DNA of 64,000 bases from Mycoplasmatota bacterium (GTDB taxonomy: Bacteria; Bacillota_I; Bacilli_A; Acholeplasmatales; Acholeplasmataceae): positions 310,001 to 374,000 of the forward strand of contig CP076021.1 in NCBI GenBank assembly GCA_018622495.1. The letters are read 5' to 3'. The first letter of the stretch is position 1, and each line of letters begins with the position of its first letter. A model generated the notes under the pieces. That model was not told the origin of the DNA and did no database searches. It saw only the letters and a program-made list of their open reading frames with translations. Positions 48,143 through 57,545 of the stretch are shown piece by piece. A program made the position numbers and the translations under genes.

Positions 48143-48175
48143 AAAACCCTCATTCTTAATTGAAATGAGGGTTTT
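48143..48175 (+). terminator. terminator after the esterase
   Basis: Stem AAAACCCTCATT/AATGAGGGTTTT with a 9-base loop, then GATTTT. Confidence 0.85.
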
Positions 48176-48211
48176 GATTTTATAGATAGAAATAATACTT
48201 CTAAGTTCATG

Positions 48212-48240
48212 TTGATAGTAATTTGTTAAAGTGCTATAAT
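48212..48240 (+). promoter_or_regulatory. promoter of the MATE gene
   Basis: TTGATA (48212-48217), a 17-bp spacer and TATAAT (48235-48240), 26 bp before the MATE start. Confidence 0.75.
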
Positions 48241-48266
48241 AGTGTGGCTGAAAGAGGTTATCACAT

Positions 48267-49643
48267 ATGCACGAAACATCTAACAAACATTTTTATCAAA
48301 CATTAATAAAAATAGCGATTCCTATCTTTTTCTCACAACTTATGGGATCCATATTAGGTATTATTGATACGTTTATGGTTACTGAACTTGGTGATGATGC
48401 ACTTAGTGCTGTTGGTATTGGTAGTCAATTTTTGTTTTTATCAAGTATTTTCCAATTTGGATTATTTTCAGGACTTAGTATATTTATCGCTCAGTTTTAT
48501 GGTGCTAAATCTTATAAAGATATATATCGTGTCTTTTGGATGATGTTGTTCATAGGTTTATTTATATCATCTATATTTCTAGGTCTTGTTTTGTGGATAC
48601 CAGAACCATTAATACATATATTTAATTTAAGTGATACACCAAATCAACATGTCATTGATTTAGGTATATCATATTTAAGTTTTATTGGGTATACATTTAT
48701 CACATCAACTATTGGGTTTGCTATTAGTATGCTCGCAAGAAATGTAGGAAAAGTCTTATGGCCTTCCATATTTCAAATCTTTGGTGTTATTCTAAATACA
48801 TTTTTAAATTACGGATTAATTAATGGATATATGGGTTTCCCAGAGCTAGGTGTTAAAGGTGCTGCACTTGCGACTCTTATTTCATCAAGTGTGATCGCTA
48901 TAGCTTCTATTATATATTTAATGATAAGCAAAGAAAAAGCCCTTAAAGTTAAATTAAGTGCTTTAAAAGGCATGACTAAATCATTGATGAGTAAACTTAT
49001 AAAGACTGCTCTACCGGTATTACTTAATGAGGGATTTTGGGGATTAGGTATGACCGTATATCTTATTGCTTATGGCTTTATAGGAGATAAAGCAGTGGGG
49101 TCTGTTTATTTATCAAATCAGATAAATAATATCTTTTGGGTAGCAACCATTGCTATTGCTAATGCAGCAGCAGTGATGTTGGGAAATAAACTTGGTGAAA
49201 ACAAACTAGAAACTGCTAGACTTTGGGAGAAGAAGTTTAGGAAACTAGGTTTTATATTAGGGATTGTATTAGGTGTGATATTATTTACACTTGCACCTGT
49301 GATTGTCCCACTATTTGGAAATCTAACAGATGAAGTTACACAAATGGTCGTTTTAATCTTAAGAGTCTATGCAGTGTATGCACCAATTAAATTCTTAAAT
49401 GCGATTACAATTGTTGGAACACTTAGATCTGGTGGAGATACAAAGTTTGCATTGTTTGCTGAAATATTAGGTCTTTGGGGTGTTGGTGTTCCATTAGCAT
49501 TTATCTTATCTTATTTTACAAACCTAGATTTATATGTGATTATTATATTTGTTAATTTTGAAGAAATTATGAAATTTATCATTACATATAGAAGAGCAAC
49601 CTCAGGTAAATGGATTAATAATTTGACTCACATACATATATAA
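48267..49643 (+). CDS. MATE-family multidrug/metabolite exporter
   Basis: The 458-aa protein has twelve predicted spans and MATE signatures: IAIPIFFSQLMGSILGIIDT, FMVTELGDDALSAVGIG ('iDt.mvg.lG..alaAvg'), INGYMGFPELGVKGAALATL, and in the second half NNIFWVATIAIANAAAVMLG and NAITIVGTLRSGGDTKFALF ('...g.lRgaGdt.f'). MATE proteins use a sodium or proton gradient to expel cationic compounds. The length matches the family. AGAGGT precedes the ATG. Single-gene transcript between its promoter and the terminator at 49660. Confidence 0.93.
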   Translation: MHETSNKHFYQTLIKIAIPIFFSQLMGSILGIIDTFMVTELGDDALSAVGIGSQFLFLSSIFQFGLFSGLSIFIAQFYGAKSYKDIYRVFWMMLFIGLFISSIFLGLVLWIPEPLIHIFNLSDTPNQHVIDLGISYLSFIGYTFITSTIGFAISMLARNVGKVLWPSIFQIFGVILNTFLNYGLINGYMGFPELGVKGAALATLISSSVIAIASIIYLMISKEKALKVKLSALKGMTKSLMSKLIKTALPVLLNEGFWGLGMTVYLIAYGFIGDKAVGSVYLSNQINNIFWVATIAIANAAAVMLGNKLGENKLETARLWEKKFRKLGFILGIVLGVILFTLAPVIVPLFGNLTDEVTQMVVLILRVYAVYAPIKFLNAITIVGTLRSGGDTKFALFAEILGLWGVGVPLAFILSYFTNLDLYVIIIFVNFEEIMKFIITYRRATSGKWINNLTHIHI

Positions 49644-49659
49644 ATAACATGATGATCAA

Positions 49660-49694
49660 AGAGACTAAAATAAACAATGTTTTAGTCTCTTTTT
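49660..49694 (+). terminator. terminator after the MATE gene
   Basis: Stem AGAGACTAAAA/TTTTAGTCTCT followed by TTTT. Confidence 0.88.
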
Positions 49695-49826
49695 ATTTAA
49701 TAAGAAATATAATAAAATAAGAGTAAATATGAATCGTTATTTTTTGTCTTTCATATTTGAATTAAAAAAATATGTTATACTCAAATTATTTAAATAACAT
49801 AATAATTTTGCTTAAAGGATAAAAGT

Positions 49827-50693
49827 ATGAAAACATTTATAGAAGGAAATATAAATTTCATCACTAAAATAATCTTAAAATTTGGATCTTCAAATAAAGA
49901 TTTTTTAGTGACCGCGCGTAAACAAAAACAAGAAAAATTTCCAAAACTCATGTTGCAAAAATATAAAGTAGATGACGATGAAGTGATGGGACATGCATTA
50001 TATACAATGAATGCTGATTCAAATAGTCATACACACATCTTATATTTTCATGGAGGCTCTTTATGCCTTAATGGGACGATTGCACACCATTTGTTATTAG
50101 ACAAGATTATCAAAGAAACAGATGTAAAAACAACTTATATGGTTTATTCTTTAATGCCTCAACATAAATCAAATGAGATTTATCACATCTCATATCAAAT
50201 GATAAAAAAAGTGATGGAAAAGTTTCCAAATGATCACTTTATCTTAATGGGTGATAGTGCAGGTGGTTTAGTGTTATTATCAGCATTTCAATTACTTAAT
50301 GATCACGAAAAGAAACGTATTAAACATATGATATTATTATCACCTTGGTTAGACTTTTCATTATCTAATCCTGATATGGAACCATTAGAGAAACATGATT
50401 TCATTTTATCTATTAATCAGTTTAAAGGTTTAAAAGCTTATGATGATATTCATAAAACAAATGAAATCGTATCTCCAATGATTTTTGATTATCAAAAACC
50501 AATCGATATTTATGTAGGCACTTATGATATTTTATATCCAGATACATGTATATTTGAAGAAAGAAATAAACATGTTGATTTAATGATATTTGATAAACAC
50601 CCACATGTGTTTGCGTTACTTCCTATGAAAAAATCAAAGATTGTCACGCAAAGTATGATTAAAACGATAAAAGAAGTATCATTAACAAATTAA
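49827..50693 (+). CDS. alpha/beta hydrolase of the HSL/acetyl-esterase type
   Basis: The 288-aa soluble protein has the oxyanion-hole motif YFHGGSLCLNG (HGG) and the nucleophile elbow LMGDSAGGLVLLSA (GDSAGG), the pair that defines the hormone-sensitive-lipase branch. MILLSPWLDFSLSNPDM follows, then YVGTYDILYPDTC (catalytic Asp) and FDKHPHVFALLPM (catalytic His). It probably hydrolyses short-chain esters; the substrate is unknown. A weak AAAGGAT precedes the ATG, and the next gene is 16 bp downstream. Confidence 0.88.
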   Translation: MKTFIEGNINFITKIILKFGSSNKDFLVTARKQKQEKFPKLMLQKYKVDDDEVMGHALYTMNADSNSHTHILYFHGGSLCLNGTIAHHLLLDKIIKETDVKTTYMVYSLMPQHKSNEIYHISYQMIKKVMEKFPNDHFILMGDSAGGLVLLSAFQLLNDHEKKRIKHMILLSPWLDFSLSNPDMEPLEKHDFILSINQFKGLKAYDDIHKTNEIVSPMIFDYQKPIDIYVGTYDILYPDTCIFEERNKHVDLMIFDKHPHVFALLPMKKSKIVTQSMIKTIKEVSLTN

Positions 50694-50709
50694 ATTTTAG
50701 GGGAGTATC

Positions 50710-51411
50710 ATGAAAAAGATTGTTTTAACTTTATTAAGTATTGTTTTTATCAGTGGTTTTATTAGATTTTTATTTACATCTAATCAATCAATGATAGATT
50801 ACCTATATTTTTATATAGGCTTAGGTACAATGGTGATTTATATATTAAACAAATTTATCGCAAAAACGGTTTTAAAGTATATTCAAATAGGACTTATGAT
50901 CATTAATGTGTTATTTATAGCAGGGATATATATATTTGGACAAATAACTTCAAATCAATCTTTTGGATTAGGTTTATTGATTGTGATGTTATTGATGTTA
51001 CTATTTGCACAAGCAGTAGTTTTTATTGTACACATAGCCATAAATATAATATCTAATCATCCTCAAAAGGAACGTATCGAAAATTATATTATCGTTTTAT
51101 ATACACTTATATTTTTTGCGGCTACTCAGGTAAGTATTCCTAGTAACTATAATATTCCAACCATTACATGGATTGGTATATATAGTGTTTTGGGTCTGCT
51201 ATTTATTGTATCTATGATATTAACGATAAAAGTATTTAAAAAAGATCTGTATATATTATTGATTATTGCATTATTAGGTTTACTTATTATTCAAAATAGT
51301 GGAAAAGATATCAATATATTTTTACAACTACCTTTTCAAATCATGGTTATTATATTAATGATTATTAAATTTACACATTTGATACAGGTGGCTAATACGA
51401 AAGAAATGTAA
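50710..51411 (+). CDS. multi-span membrane protein, unknown
   Basis: The 233-aa protein has about seven hydrophobic spans and only short polar loops (for example LYFYIGLGTMVIYILN, YIQIGLMIINVLFIAGIYIF, GLGLLIVMLLMLLFAQAVV). I see no catalytic motif. GGGGAG precedes the ATG. It is probably co-transcribed with the esterase 16 bp upstream. Confidence 0.65.
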   Translation: MKKIVLTLLSIVFISGFIRFLFTSNQSMIDYLYFYIGLGTMVIYILNKFIAKTVLKYIQIGLMIINVLFIAGIYIFGQITSNQSFGLGLLIVMLLMLLFAQAVVFIVHIAINIISNHPQKERIENYIIVLYTLIFFAATQVSIPSNYNIPTITWIGIYSVLGLLFIVSMILTIKVFKKDLYILLIIALLGLLIIQNSGKDINIFLQLPFQIMVIILMIIKFTHLIQVANTKEM

Positions 51412-51505
51412 AATATAGTCCATAAAAATCAAGTTGTACACCACCTCATATTTCAAATTTCCAATTAAAAAACGTATGACTTCATTTTGTATAGATTTTC
51501 ACATC

Positions 51506-51546
51506 ATGTAAAACGCGACTAAAATAAAAACAGTCGATAAATACAT
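51506..51546. promoter_or_regulatory. AbiE-type operator, distal inverted repeat
   Basis: A 41-bp inverted repeat: ATGTA at 51506 pairs with TACAT at 51542-51546, and inner CGACT (51516-51520) pairs with AGTCG (51532-51536). A matching copy begins 76 bp downstream. Confidence 0.75.
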
Positions 51547-51581
51547 GTTTTATTGAGATATATGTTTATATGTGTTAAAAT

Positions 51582-51622
51582 ATGTAAAACGCGACTAAAA
51601 CAATAATAGTCGTCATTTACAT
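51582..51622. promoter_or_regulatory. AbiE-type operator, proximal inverted repeat
   Basis: A 41-bp inverted repeat: ATGTAAA (51582-51588) pairs with TTTACAT (51616-51622), inner CGACT with AGTCG. It shares ATGTAAAACGCGACTAAAA with the distal copy. It ends 17 bp before the antitoxin start. A promoter (TAAAAT at about 51576-51581) lies between or over the two repeats. Confidence 0.78.
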
Positions 51623-51639
51623 AAAATTGAGGTAAATAT

Positions 51640-52431
51640 ATGAGAAATGATATTCTAAAAGACTTTTATAATGATTTTTATATTGGTGCTGAAATAGATA
51701 AAGATGATTTAAGAAAATTCTTTTTAAAATACTATGAAGATATAAGTGATGCTTCTTTAGCATGGCGAATATATGATTTAAAAAAAGAAAAGTTAATTAT
51801 ATCAAAAAGCAGTAATGTATATGCTGTTATTGATAATAAAGCTTTTATCGATTTTTTTATAGATAATGATAAGAATATAGTGAGATTATTAAAAGATTAT
51901 AACAAAAAGGTAGTAAATTTAAAATCACGTTTTGGTAACGAAGTTAATGTAAACATTTCAATATGGAACACAAAAATATTAAACAATTACACGACGCATC
52001 AAACATATATGAACTATAATATTATTGAAATTGATAAAGACAGAATAGAAAACTTATATTATCATCTAAAAGAACATCATGTTGATGTCTTTATGATTAA
52101 TGACATAAAGGGATTACATCATATTCTAAATAATAATAGCGTCATTATAGCTCCATTACCTTTACGGTCTCCATTAGAGAACAAAAAATCTTATAAATCA
52201 AATTATGTGGGATTTCCTAAAGCTGAGAAAGTTCTAGTTGATGTTTTTGTGTATAATAAATCGTTACTTCCATATGATTTATCTGAAATAGAAAATATTT
52301 ATAGAAAAATGTATAAAAAACATATTCTTAAAAATAAAACAATTTTACAATACGCGAGAATTAGGGGTGTAAAGACGCGTAACTTAGTAGAAAATATGTT
52401 AGAGAGAATAGGGAAATTATATAATGATTAA
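51640..52431 (+). CDS. AbiEi-like/DUF6577 antitoxin of a type IV-style toxin-antitoxin pair
   Basis: The 263-aa protein lies directly upstream of, and overlaps by 8 bp, an AbiEii nucleotidyltransferase toxin. Its N-terminus looks like a winged helix (DILKDFYNDFYIGAEIDKDD, DASLAWRIYDLKKEKLIISK), and its middle is a beta-rich domain with FINDIKGLHHILNNNSVII-like hydrophobic runs, as in DUF6577 proteins. Known AbiEi antitoxins bind inverted repeats in their own promoter; the twin 41-bp repeats just upstream fit that. Partner position and operators support the role more than sequence motifs do. Confidence 0.7.
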   Translation: MRNDILKDFYNDFYIGAEIDKDDLRKFFLKYYEDISDASLAWRIYDLKKEKLIISKSSNVYAVIDNKAFIDFFIDNDKNIVRLLKDYNKKVVNLKSRFGNEVNVNISIWNTKILNNYTTHQTYMNYNIIEIDKDRIENLYYHLKEHHVDVFMINDIKGLHHILNNNSVIIAPLPLRSPLENKKSYKSNYVGFPKAEKVLVDVFVYNKSLLPYDLSEIENIYRKMYKKHILKNKTILQYARIRGVKTRNLVENMLERIGKLYND

Positions 52432-53488
52432 GAGCAGTAGTTTTACTAAAGAATGGATATTATCTGTAAAAGGAAATGAACGAAGTGATCAAAGTATTAT
52501 TGAAAAACAGATATATGCTCTTCACTTGCTTGAAGAATTAAATAAAGAGTTTCCAAGATTTATATTTAAAGGTGGGACTGCCTTATCGTTAATTGCAGAA
52601 ACCTTTCCAAGATTTTCAGTAGATATAGATATTTTAGTTGAACCAAAAGACAAAGACTATTTTACATTAACGAATTTAAAAAATATTTTATTGAATTCAA
52701 AGTTTAAAAGTGTAAGTGAAAATGTAAGACAGCCTAAACATCATATCGATAAGCAACATTTTGAATTTTATTTCGATTCGATTTTTAGTGAACAAGCGTA
52801 TATTTTATTAGATGTTGTTTATGAATCATCACATTATCAAGATGTAATAAAAAAAGAGATTAAAAATCATTTAATAGATATTGATCATCCGCAACAATTT
52901 GTTAATATACCCTCAGTGCATGATCTTTTATCTGATAAATTATGTGCTTTTGCACCTAACACTATAGGTAAGAAACTAAATGAAGGAAGAAATGTAGAAG
53001 TCATTAAACAAATGTATGATGTTTCTTATTTATTTGAACAGTATTCATTGAATCCAACTTTCCATTCAATTTACAAAGACATTGCAAATCAAGAGATTAA
53101 AAACCGTAATTTAAATATCACGCATAAGGATACTGCTAAAGATACAATGCGAACATCATTAAATATATTGATAGATGGAAAGATTGATGATGTTCAGTAT
53201 CAATTATTAAAAGATGCAATAAGAAGATATACAGCATTTGTTCGTGATTATTCATTTAATATAGAAGCAGCTAAGATATGCGCTATAAATAACCTGTTTG
53301 CTTCTTTACTTGTGATAGTTGAAGGAAATGAAAACTTTATAAATATTGCAAAAGAACAAAAAGGTTATTTAAATGAATATAGAGTATTTGTTAGAGTAAA
53401 GAGATGGTTACGACTTGTAGGACCAAAATATTATGATACATTTGATAACTGTTTAAAAGTGATGAGTTATTTAAACATTAATTTATAA
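52424..53488 (+). CDS. AbiEii/AbiGii-family nucleotidyltransferase toxin
   Basis: The 354-aa protein has the DNA-polymerase-beta-like toxin signature: FIFKGGTALSLIAETFPRFS at about residues 45-64 (GG-T-x-L-S) and VDIDILVEPKD (catalytic Asp pair). VHDLLSDKLCAFAPNTIGKK (conserved 'L.dKl.A...R' region, here with Lys) and YDVSYLFEQY follow. AbiEii toxins put nucleotides onto essential RNAs and stop growth until the antitoxin partner counters them; many act against phage. Overlaps its antitoxin gene by 8 bp. Confidence 0.88.
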   Translation: MIKSSSFTKEWILSVKGNERSDQSIIEKQIYALHLLEELNKEFPRFIFKGGTALSLIAETFPRFSVDIDILVEPKDKDYFTLTNLKNILLNSKFKSVSENVRQPKHHIDKQHFEFYFDSIFSEQAYILLDVVYESSHYQDVIKKEIKNHLIDIDHPQQFVNIPSVHDLLSDKLCAFAPNTIGKKLNEGRNVEVIKQMYDVSYLFEQYSLNPTFHSIYKDIANQEIKNRNLNITHKDTAKDTMRTSLNILIDGKIDDVQYQLLKDAIRRYTAFVRDYSFNIEAAKICAINNLFASLLVIVEGNENFINIAKEQKGYLNEYRVFVRVKRWLRLVGPKYYDTFDNCLKVMSYLNINL

Positions 53489-53601
53489 GAATAAATTCAT
53501 AGATGTGTATTTACTAAAGGACATGTGAATCCACATGTACATGATAGTAATCAAGACTCTAAAGGACTAAATGTTAGAACTATATGGAAAATAATCAAAC
53601 A

Positions 53602-54195
53602 TTAATATATTTTAATGATATCTTTAGTTTCTTTTTTTGTGATATCAGGAAGTTTATAATTTTTCGATCCCTTACCAACAACTAAAATCATATAAGGCTT
53701 TTCATTTGAAGGCCTTTTTAACATATCACTTAAAAAGGCACTTGGTGCAGGTGTATATGTCAAAGTGTTTAATCCTAAATCTGTTAAAACAGATATGAGC
53801 ATACCGGTTGCTATGCCTATAGATGTTTCAGGGAAATATACTTTTGTACGTTCGCCATTTTCATCAAACTGATAGATATGTTTAAAGATAACGATTAAAT
53901 AAGGAGCATCTTCTAAAAATGGCTTATTTGGATTAACCATTAAAGGACTTAAATCATCGAGTGAAGTTTTTGGTATTTTTTGATAGAATTCGGTTTCTAT
54001 CTTTTCACATTCTACTCTAATGTCTTTTTTAATTTTAGGATCTTTTACGATACAAAATGTCCATGGTTGTTTGTTTGCGCCATTAGGTGCATATTTAGCA
54101 GCATCTATAGCATCTATTTAAATTTGTATATCAAAAGTTTCAGATTCGAATTCACGATAAGATCGTCTTTTTTTAAGTTTTTCAATTAATGACAT
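53602..54195 (-). pseudogene. nitroreductase-family protein, interrupted by an in-frame TAA
   Basis: The 198-codon frame starts MSLIEKLKKRRSYREFESET, the nitroreductase N-terminus ('...RRSiR.f'). AAKYAPNGANKQPWTFCIVK follows (FMN-contacting 'A..APSG.N.QPW'), and the end is GLNTLTYTPAPSAFLSDMLK and PYMILVVGKG. A TAA at 54118-54120 (minus strand, after ATT) separates FDIQI from IDAIDAAKYAPN; the frame is otherwise intact. Unlike the other seven internal stops it is not preceded by NCG. AGGAGGACAAT precedes the ATG at 54195. Confidence 0.85.
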
Positions 54196-54361
54196 ATTGT
54201 CCTCCACAATGTTTAATACGGTACTATATTTGACTATATTATATCATGATATATTTTAGTCAAATATAGCAATATGAGATATACTATTATCAATGCATCT
54301 AGGTATTTCAATATTTAATAATCTATGAGAAAATCAACTACATTAAAGGGGGTATAAATAT

Positions 54362-54840
54362 ATGAAAAAAGTACAAAAGATTATACAAAAAATGATATTA
54401 AAACGTTATATGATGAAGATCGTGACATAATGACTTATGCACAAAACATTAATCATCAAATAAGAAGTAGAGTAGAAGAAATCATCGCTTTTTCCAAAGA
54501 AGCGGGATATAAGAAAATAGGTATTGCTCATTGTATCTCTGTTACAAGAGAAGCAAGACGATTAGAAGAAATACTCAGTGAATCATTTACAGTAACAAGA
54601 GTGGGATGTAAAGTTGGATTGATTCCTAAAGCAGAACTTATTGGGCAAGGATTTGGCTCATCATGTAATCCTATTTTGCAAGCAGAAGTTCTTAATGAAC
54701 AAAAAACAGATTTAAACATTGTCATGGCACTTTGTTTAGGACATGATTTATTATTTTCTAAATATTCTTTAGCACCAGCGACTACGCTAATTGTAAAAGA
54801 TGGACGATTTAATAATTGTCCTTCAAAAGAATTATTATAA
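54362..54840 (+). pseudogene. DUF1847-family protein with a homopolymer frameshift near its start
   Basis: The main frame, from DIKTLYDEDRDIMTYAQNIN to CPSKELL, matches DUF1847: KEAGYKKIGIAHCISVTREA, VGCKVGLIPKAELIG, SSCNPILQAEVLNEQKTDLN, IVMALCLGHDLLFSKYSLAP. An ATG at 54362 with GGGGGT upstream is in a different frame. One extra A in the A-run at 54365-54370 would join it to give MKKSTKDYTKNDIKTLY. The N-terminal Cys pairs usual in the family are absent. The function of the family is unknown; it looks metal- or cofactor-binding. Confidence 0.7.
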
Positions 54841-54916
54841 ATTATACATATGTTGTTTAAGTCTTTTTTTAAGGTCCATAGCGTATACTTATATTAATAT
54901 TGGAAGGAAGTATACA

Positions 54917-56119
54917 ATGAAAAAACTATACATGTTATTATATACAATACTATCAATTACCATATTGGTTGGATGTGATTCAAATCAAGATGATAATCAA
55001 TTCATTGATGGTATTGATTTAACATATAAAATTGTAGATACAAATCAAACTGATTTTTATAGTGATATATCAATCATTATAGAGCCAAGCCAAGATGATT
55101 CATATTACGGACAAGATGCGAATTACATAGGTAATCAAGCATCTTATACAGATAACTTGGATGGCACCATATCAGATGATGTTACTGGACTCATGTGGGC
55201 ACAAGATATGGGTGAAAAAATGACTTATCAAGAAGCCTTCACATATGCAGCTTCATCAACATTGGGTGGATATGATGATTGGAGAGTACCTTCGATTAAA
55301 CAATTGTATTCATTAATTCAATTTGATGGGCGTGTTAATGGTGAAACAGCAATTGATTTATTTATTGATACAGACTATTTTAATCAACCACTACGTGATA
55401 CAACAATTAGTGAAAGAGAAATTGATGCACAAACATGGTCAAGTACCATGTATGTTGGTCTAACAATGAATGGTGATGAAACTGTATTTGGTATTAATTT
55501 TATTGATGGTAGAATCAAAGGTTATCCAACCTTCGATAAAGCAGCGCAGACATCAAATGAAATGTATATCAGACTTGTTAGAGGAAATAGTGCTTACGGA
55601 GAAAACATATACCAAGATAATGGTGATGGTACGATTACAGATCTTGCTACTGGGTTAACATGGCAGCAATCAGATAGTGTTGATACTTATGATTGGGAAG
55701 GTGCATTATCATATGCTGAAAATCTAGAATACGCAGGATATGACGATTGGAGACTTCCAAACGCAAAAGAACTACAATCTATCGTGGATTATAATAAAAG
55801 CCTACAAACGACCAATTTTGCAGCAATAGATGATATATTTGAGTCAACATCCATTATGGATGTTGATGGTAATCTTAATTACGGTTATTATTGGACATCA
55901 ACAACGCATCTAGATGGCATTAATCCTTATGCAAGTGCTGTATATATTGCATTTGGTGAAGCACAAGGTGTAATGAATGATACATTAATGGATGTTCATG
56001 GCGCAGGTGCTCAAAGAAGTGATCCAAAAAGCGGTGATTATCAATTATATCCATTGGCGTTTGGTCCACAAGGCGATATAAGATATGTATATAATTTGGT
56101 AAGATGTGTTAGAGGATAA
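54917..56119 (+). CDS. lipoprotein with two DUF1566 (Lcl C-terminal-like) domains
   Basis: The 400-aa protein has a lipoprotein signal (LYTILSITILVGCDSNQD). Two DUF1566 units follow: DDVTGLMWAQDMGEKMTYQE .. GGYDDWRVPSIKQLYSL, and TDLATGLTWQQSDSVDTYDW .. AGYDDWRLPNAKELQSI. Each has the 'tGL.W......t..eA..ya' and 'g..dWRlP...EL.sl' patterns, and the second ends YYWTSTTHLDG .. VYNLVRCVRG. The domain is related to adhesion proteins of Legionella. I chose the ATG at 54917 because GGAAGGAAG precedes it. A terminator follows at 56133. Confidence 0.85.
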   Translation: MKKLYMLLYTILSITILVGCDSNQDDNQFIDGIDLTYKIVDTNQTDFYSDISIIIEPSQDDSYYGQDANYIGNQASYTDNLDGTISDDVTGLMWAQDMGEKMTYQEAFTYAASSTLGGYDDWRVPSIKQLYSLIQFDGRVNGETAIDLFIDTDYFNQPLRDTTISEREIDAQTWSSTMYVGLTMNGDETVFGINFIDGRIKGYPTFDKAAQTSNEMYIRLVRGNSAYGENIYQDNGDGTITDLATGLTWQQSDSVDTYDWEGALSYAENLEYAGYDDWRLPNAKELQSIVDYNKSLQTTNFAAIDDIFESTSIMDVDGNLNYGYYWTSTTHLDGINPYASAVYIAFGEAQGVMNDTLMDVHGAGAQRSDPKSGDYQLYPLAFGPQGDIRYVYNLVRCVRG

Positions 56120-56132
56120 CAAAATAATCAAT

Positions 56133-56166
56133 ATAACTCTTCCGATAGCGGGAGAGTTATTTTTTT
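56133..56166 (+). terminator. terminator after the DUF1566 lipoprotein
   Basis: Stem ATAACTCTTCC/GGGAGAGTTAT followed by six T. Confidence 0.9.
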
Positions 56167-56181
56167 ATATAAACAAAATGT

Positions 56182-56210
56182 TTGACAAACTTACACTGTA
56201 AGTATATACT
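56182..56210 (+). promoter_or_regulatory. promoter and operator of the TetR operon
   Basis: TTGACA (56182-56187), a 17-bp spacer and TATACT (56205-56210). The spacer contains ACTTAC-ACT-GTAAGT (56189-56203), a perfect inverted repeat. The tetR gene begins 29 bp downstream, pointing to autorepression. Confidence 0.85.
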
Positions 56211-56238
56211 GATTTAGTATTAACTTTGGAGGACTAAG

Positions 56239-56895
56239 ATGGATAATAAACAAAAGTTAACAAAAGAACTTATTATAGATACAGTATTTAAACTTGCTGA
56301 TCAAGAAGGTATTGAATCGGTGTCAATGAGACATATTGCACTTAAGTTAAATGTTAAGGCAATGTCGTTATATAATCATGTTAAAAATAAAGAAGAGGTC
56401 ATTGAATTAATGGCTGACAAACTTATAGGTTTAGTTGATTATGAAATAACAGTTGATTGGCAAACTTCAATGATAAACAGAGCACGTCAATTAAAAGAAT
56501 TATTATTAGAACACAGTTGGGCATTAATTCCATTATTAACTGGGTTTCATACAGGCATGAATATTATTTCTGATTTTGATCGTTCTATTGGTATTTTAAG
56601 AAAAGGTGGTTTTTCTTATGCTAATTGTAATCAGATTACTTCGATGATAGATTCATATGTCTATGGTTATGTTTTATCAAGTGTAAGTTTTCCCATAGAA
56701 GAAGATGATTTTCAATCAACAGCCGATACTTATAAAGATGTATTTCCAAAAGAAACATTTCCTCATATGTGGGGGTTATCTCATGAAATAAGAATAGGTA
56801 ACTATAGTGGTATTATAGATTTTGAATTAGGATTAAATGTTGTTATTAGTGGCATTGAAAATACTATTGAAATTAAAGGAGAAAACAAAAAATGA
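56239..56895 (+). CDS. TetR-family regulator
   Basis: The 218-aa protein has a TetR HTH (LIIDTVFKLADQEGIESVSM, RHIALKLNVKAMSLYNHVKN) and a TetR-class C-terminal domain (LLTGFHTGMNIISDFDRSIG, LRKGGFSYANCNQITSMIDS). GGAGGA precedes the ATG. It is the first of three overlapping genes (DUF4386, serine hydrolase) under the operator at 56189-56203, so it likely controls its own operon in response to an unknown ligand. Confidence 0.92.
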   Translation: MDNKQKLTKELIIDTVFKLADQEGIESVSMRHIALKLNVKAMSLYNHVKNKEEVIELMADKLIGLVDYEITVDWQTSMINRARQLKELLLEHSWALIPLLTGFHTGMNIISDFDRSIGILRKGGFSYANCNQITSMIDSYVYGYVLSSVSFPIEEDDFQSTADTYKDVFPKETFPHMWGLSHEIRIGNYSGIIDFELGLNVVISGIENTIEIKGENKK

Positions 56896-57545
56896 GTCAA
56901 AAAAAATTAAGTGTTACATCAGGTATATTATATTTATCACTTGTTGTTTTAGGACCCATAGCTTTATTACTTATACCATCAATATTTGATGTCGATCAAA
57001 TAAATGATTTTGCATCTAATCATTTAGGTTTAATTATAGCTTGGATATTTGCAGATTTAGTTATTATTGGTGTGGAAATATTGTTAACTAAATATTTATA
57101 TAAGCTATTTAAAAATTATAATCAAAAATTATCACTTTATGCTGCGATATTTAGATTTTTAGTTGTTGTTATTATGGTCGTCAACATGTCATTTTTAATG
57201 ATTACTTTATTGAGTCAAGGATCCAATGCAGATGTTTTTATACCTTTACACGGCATTGGTGTATATACTTGGCAGTTAAGTTTTAGTTTCCATGTGTTTT
57301 TATTAGGAATTATTATATTTAAATATATTAAAACATTATGGAGATATTTAGGACTTACCTTAATGATAGGAGCCTTTGGTTATTTAATTGATTCGTTTAT
57401 AGCACTTAGTCAACTAGATATTTCAATCTTAAATATCTTATCAAGTATTTTACTAGTATTTATTACAATAAGTGAAATAGGTACTGGTATTGCATTACTT
57501 CTAAATAAATTATCAGAGCATAGAGAGGAACAAATAAAACCATGA
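56892..57545 (+). CDS. DUF4386-family membrane protein
   Basis: The 217-aa protein has six spans and DUF4386 features: SGILYLSLVVLGPIALLLIP near the start, FADLVIIGVEILLTKYLYKL, then LLSQGSNADVFIPLHGIGVY and TWQLSFSFHVFLLGIIIFKY. The function of the family is unknown. The start overlaps the tetR stop by 4 bp and the end overlaps the hydrolase by 4 bp, so all three are translationally coupled. Confidence 0.75.
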   Translation: MSQKKLSVTSGILYLSLVVLGPIALLLIPSIFDVDQINDFASNHLGLIIAWIFADLVIIGVEILLTKYLYKLFKNYNQKLSLYAAIFRFLVVVIMVVNMSFLMITLLSQGSNADVFIPLHGIGVYTWQLSFSFHVFLLGIIIFKYIKTLWRYLGLTLMIGAFGYLIDSFIALSQLDISILNILSSILLVFITISEIGTGIALLLNKLSEHREEQIKP

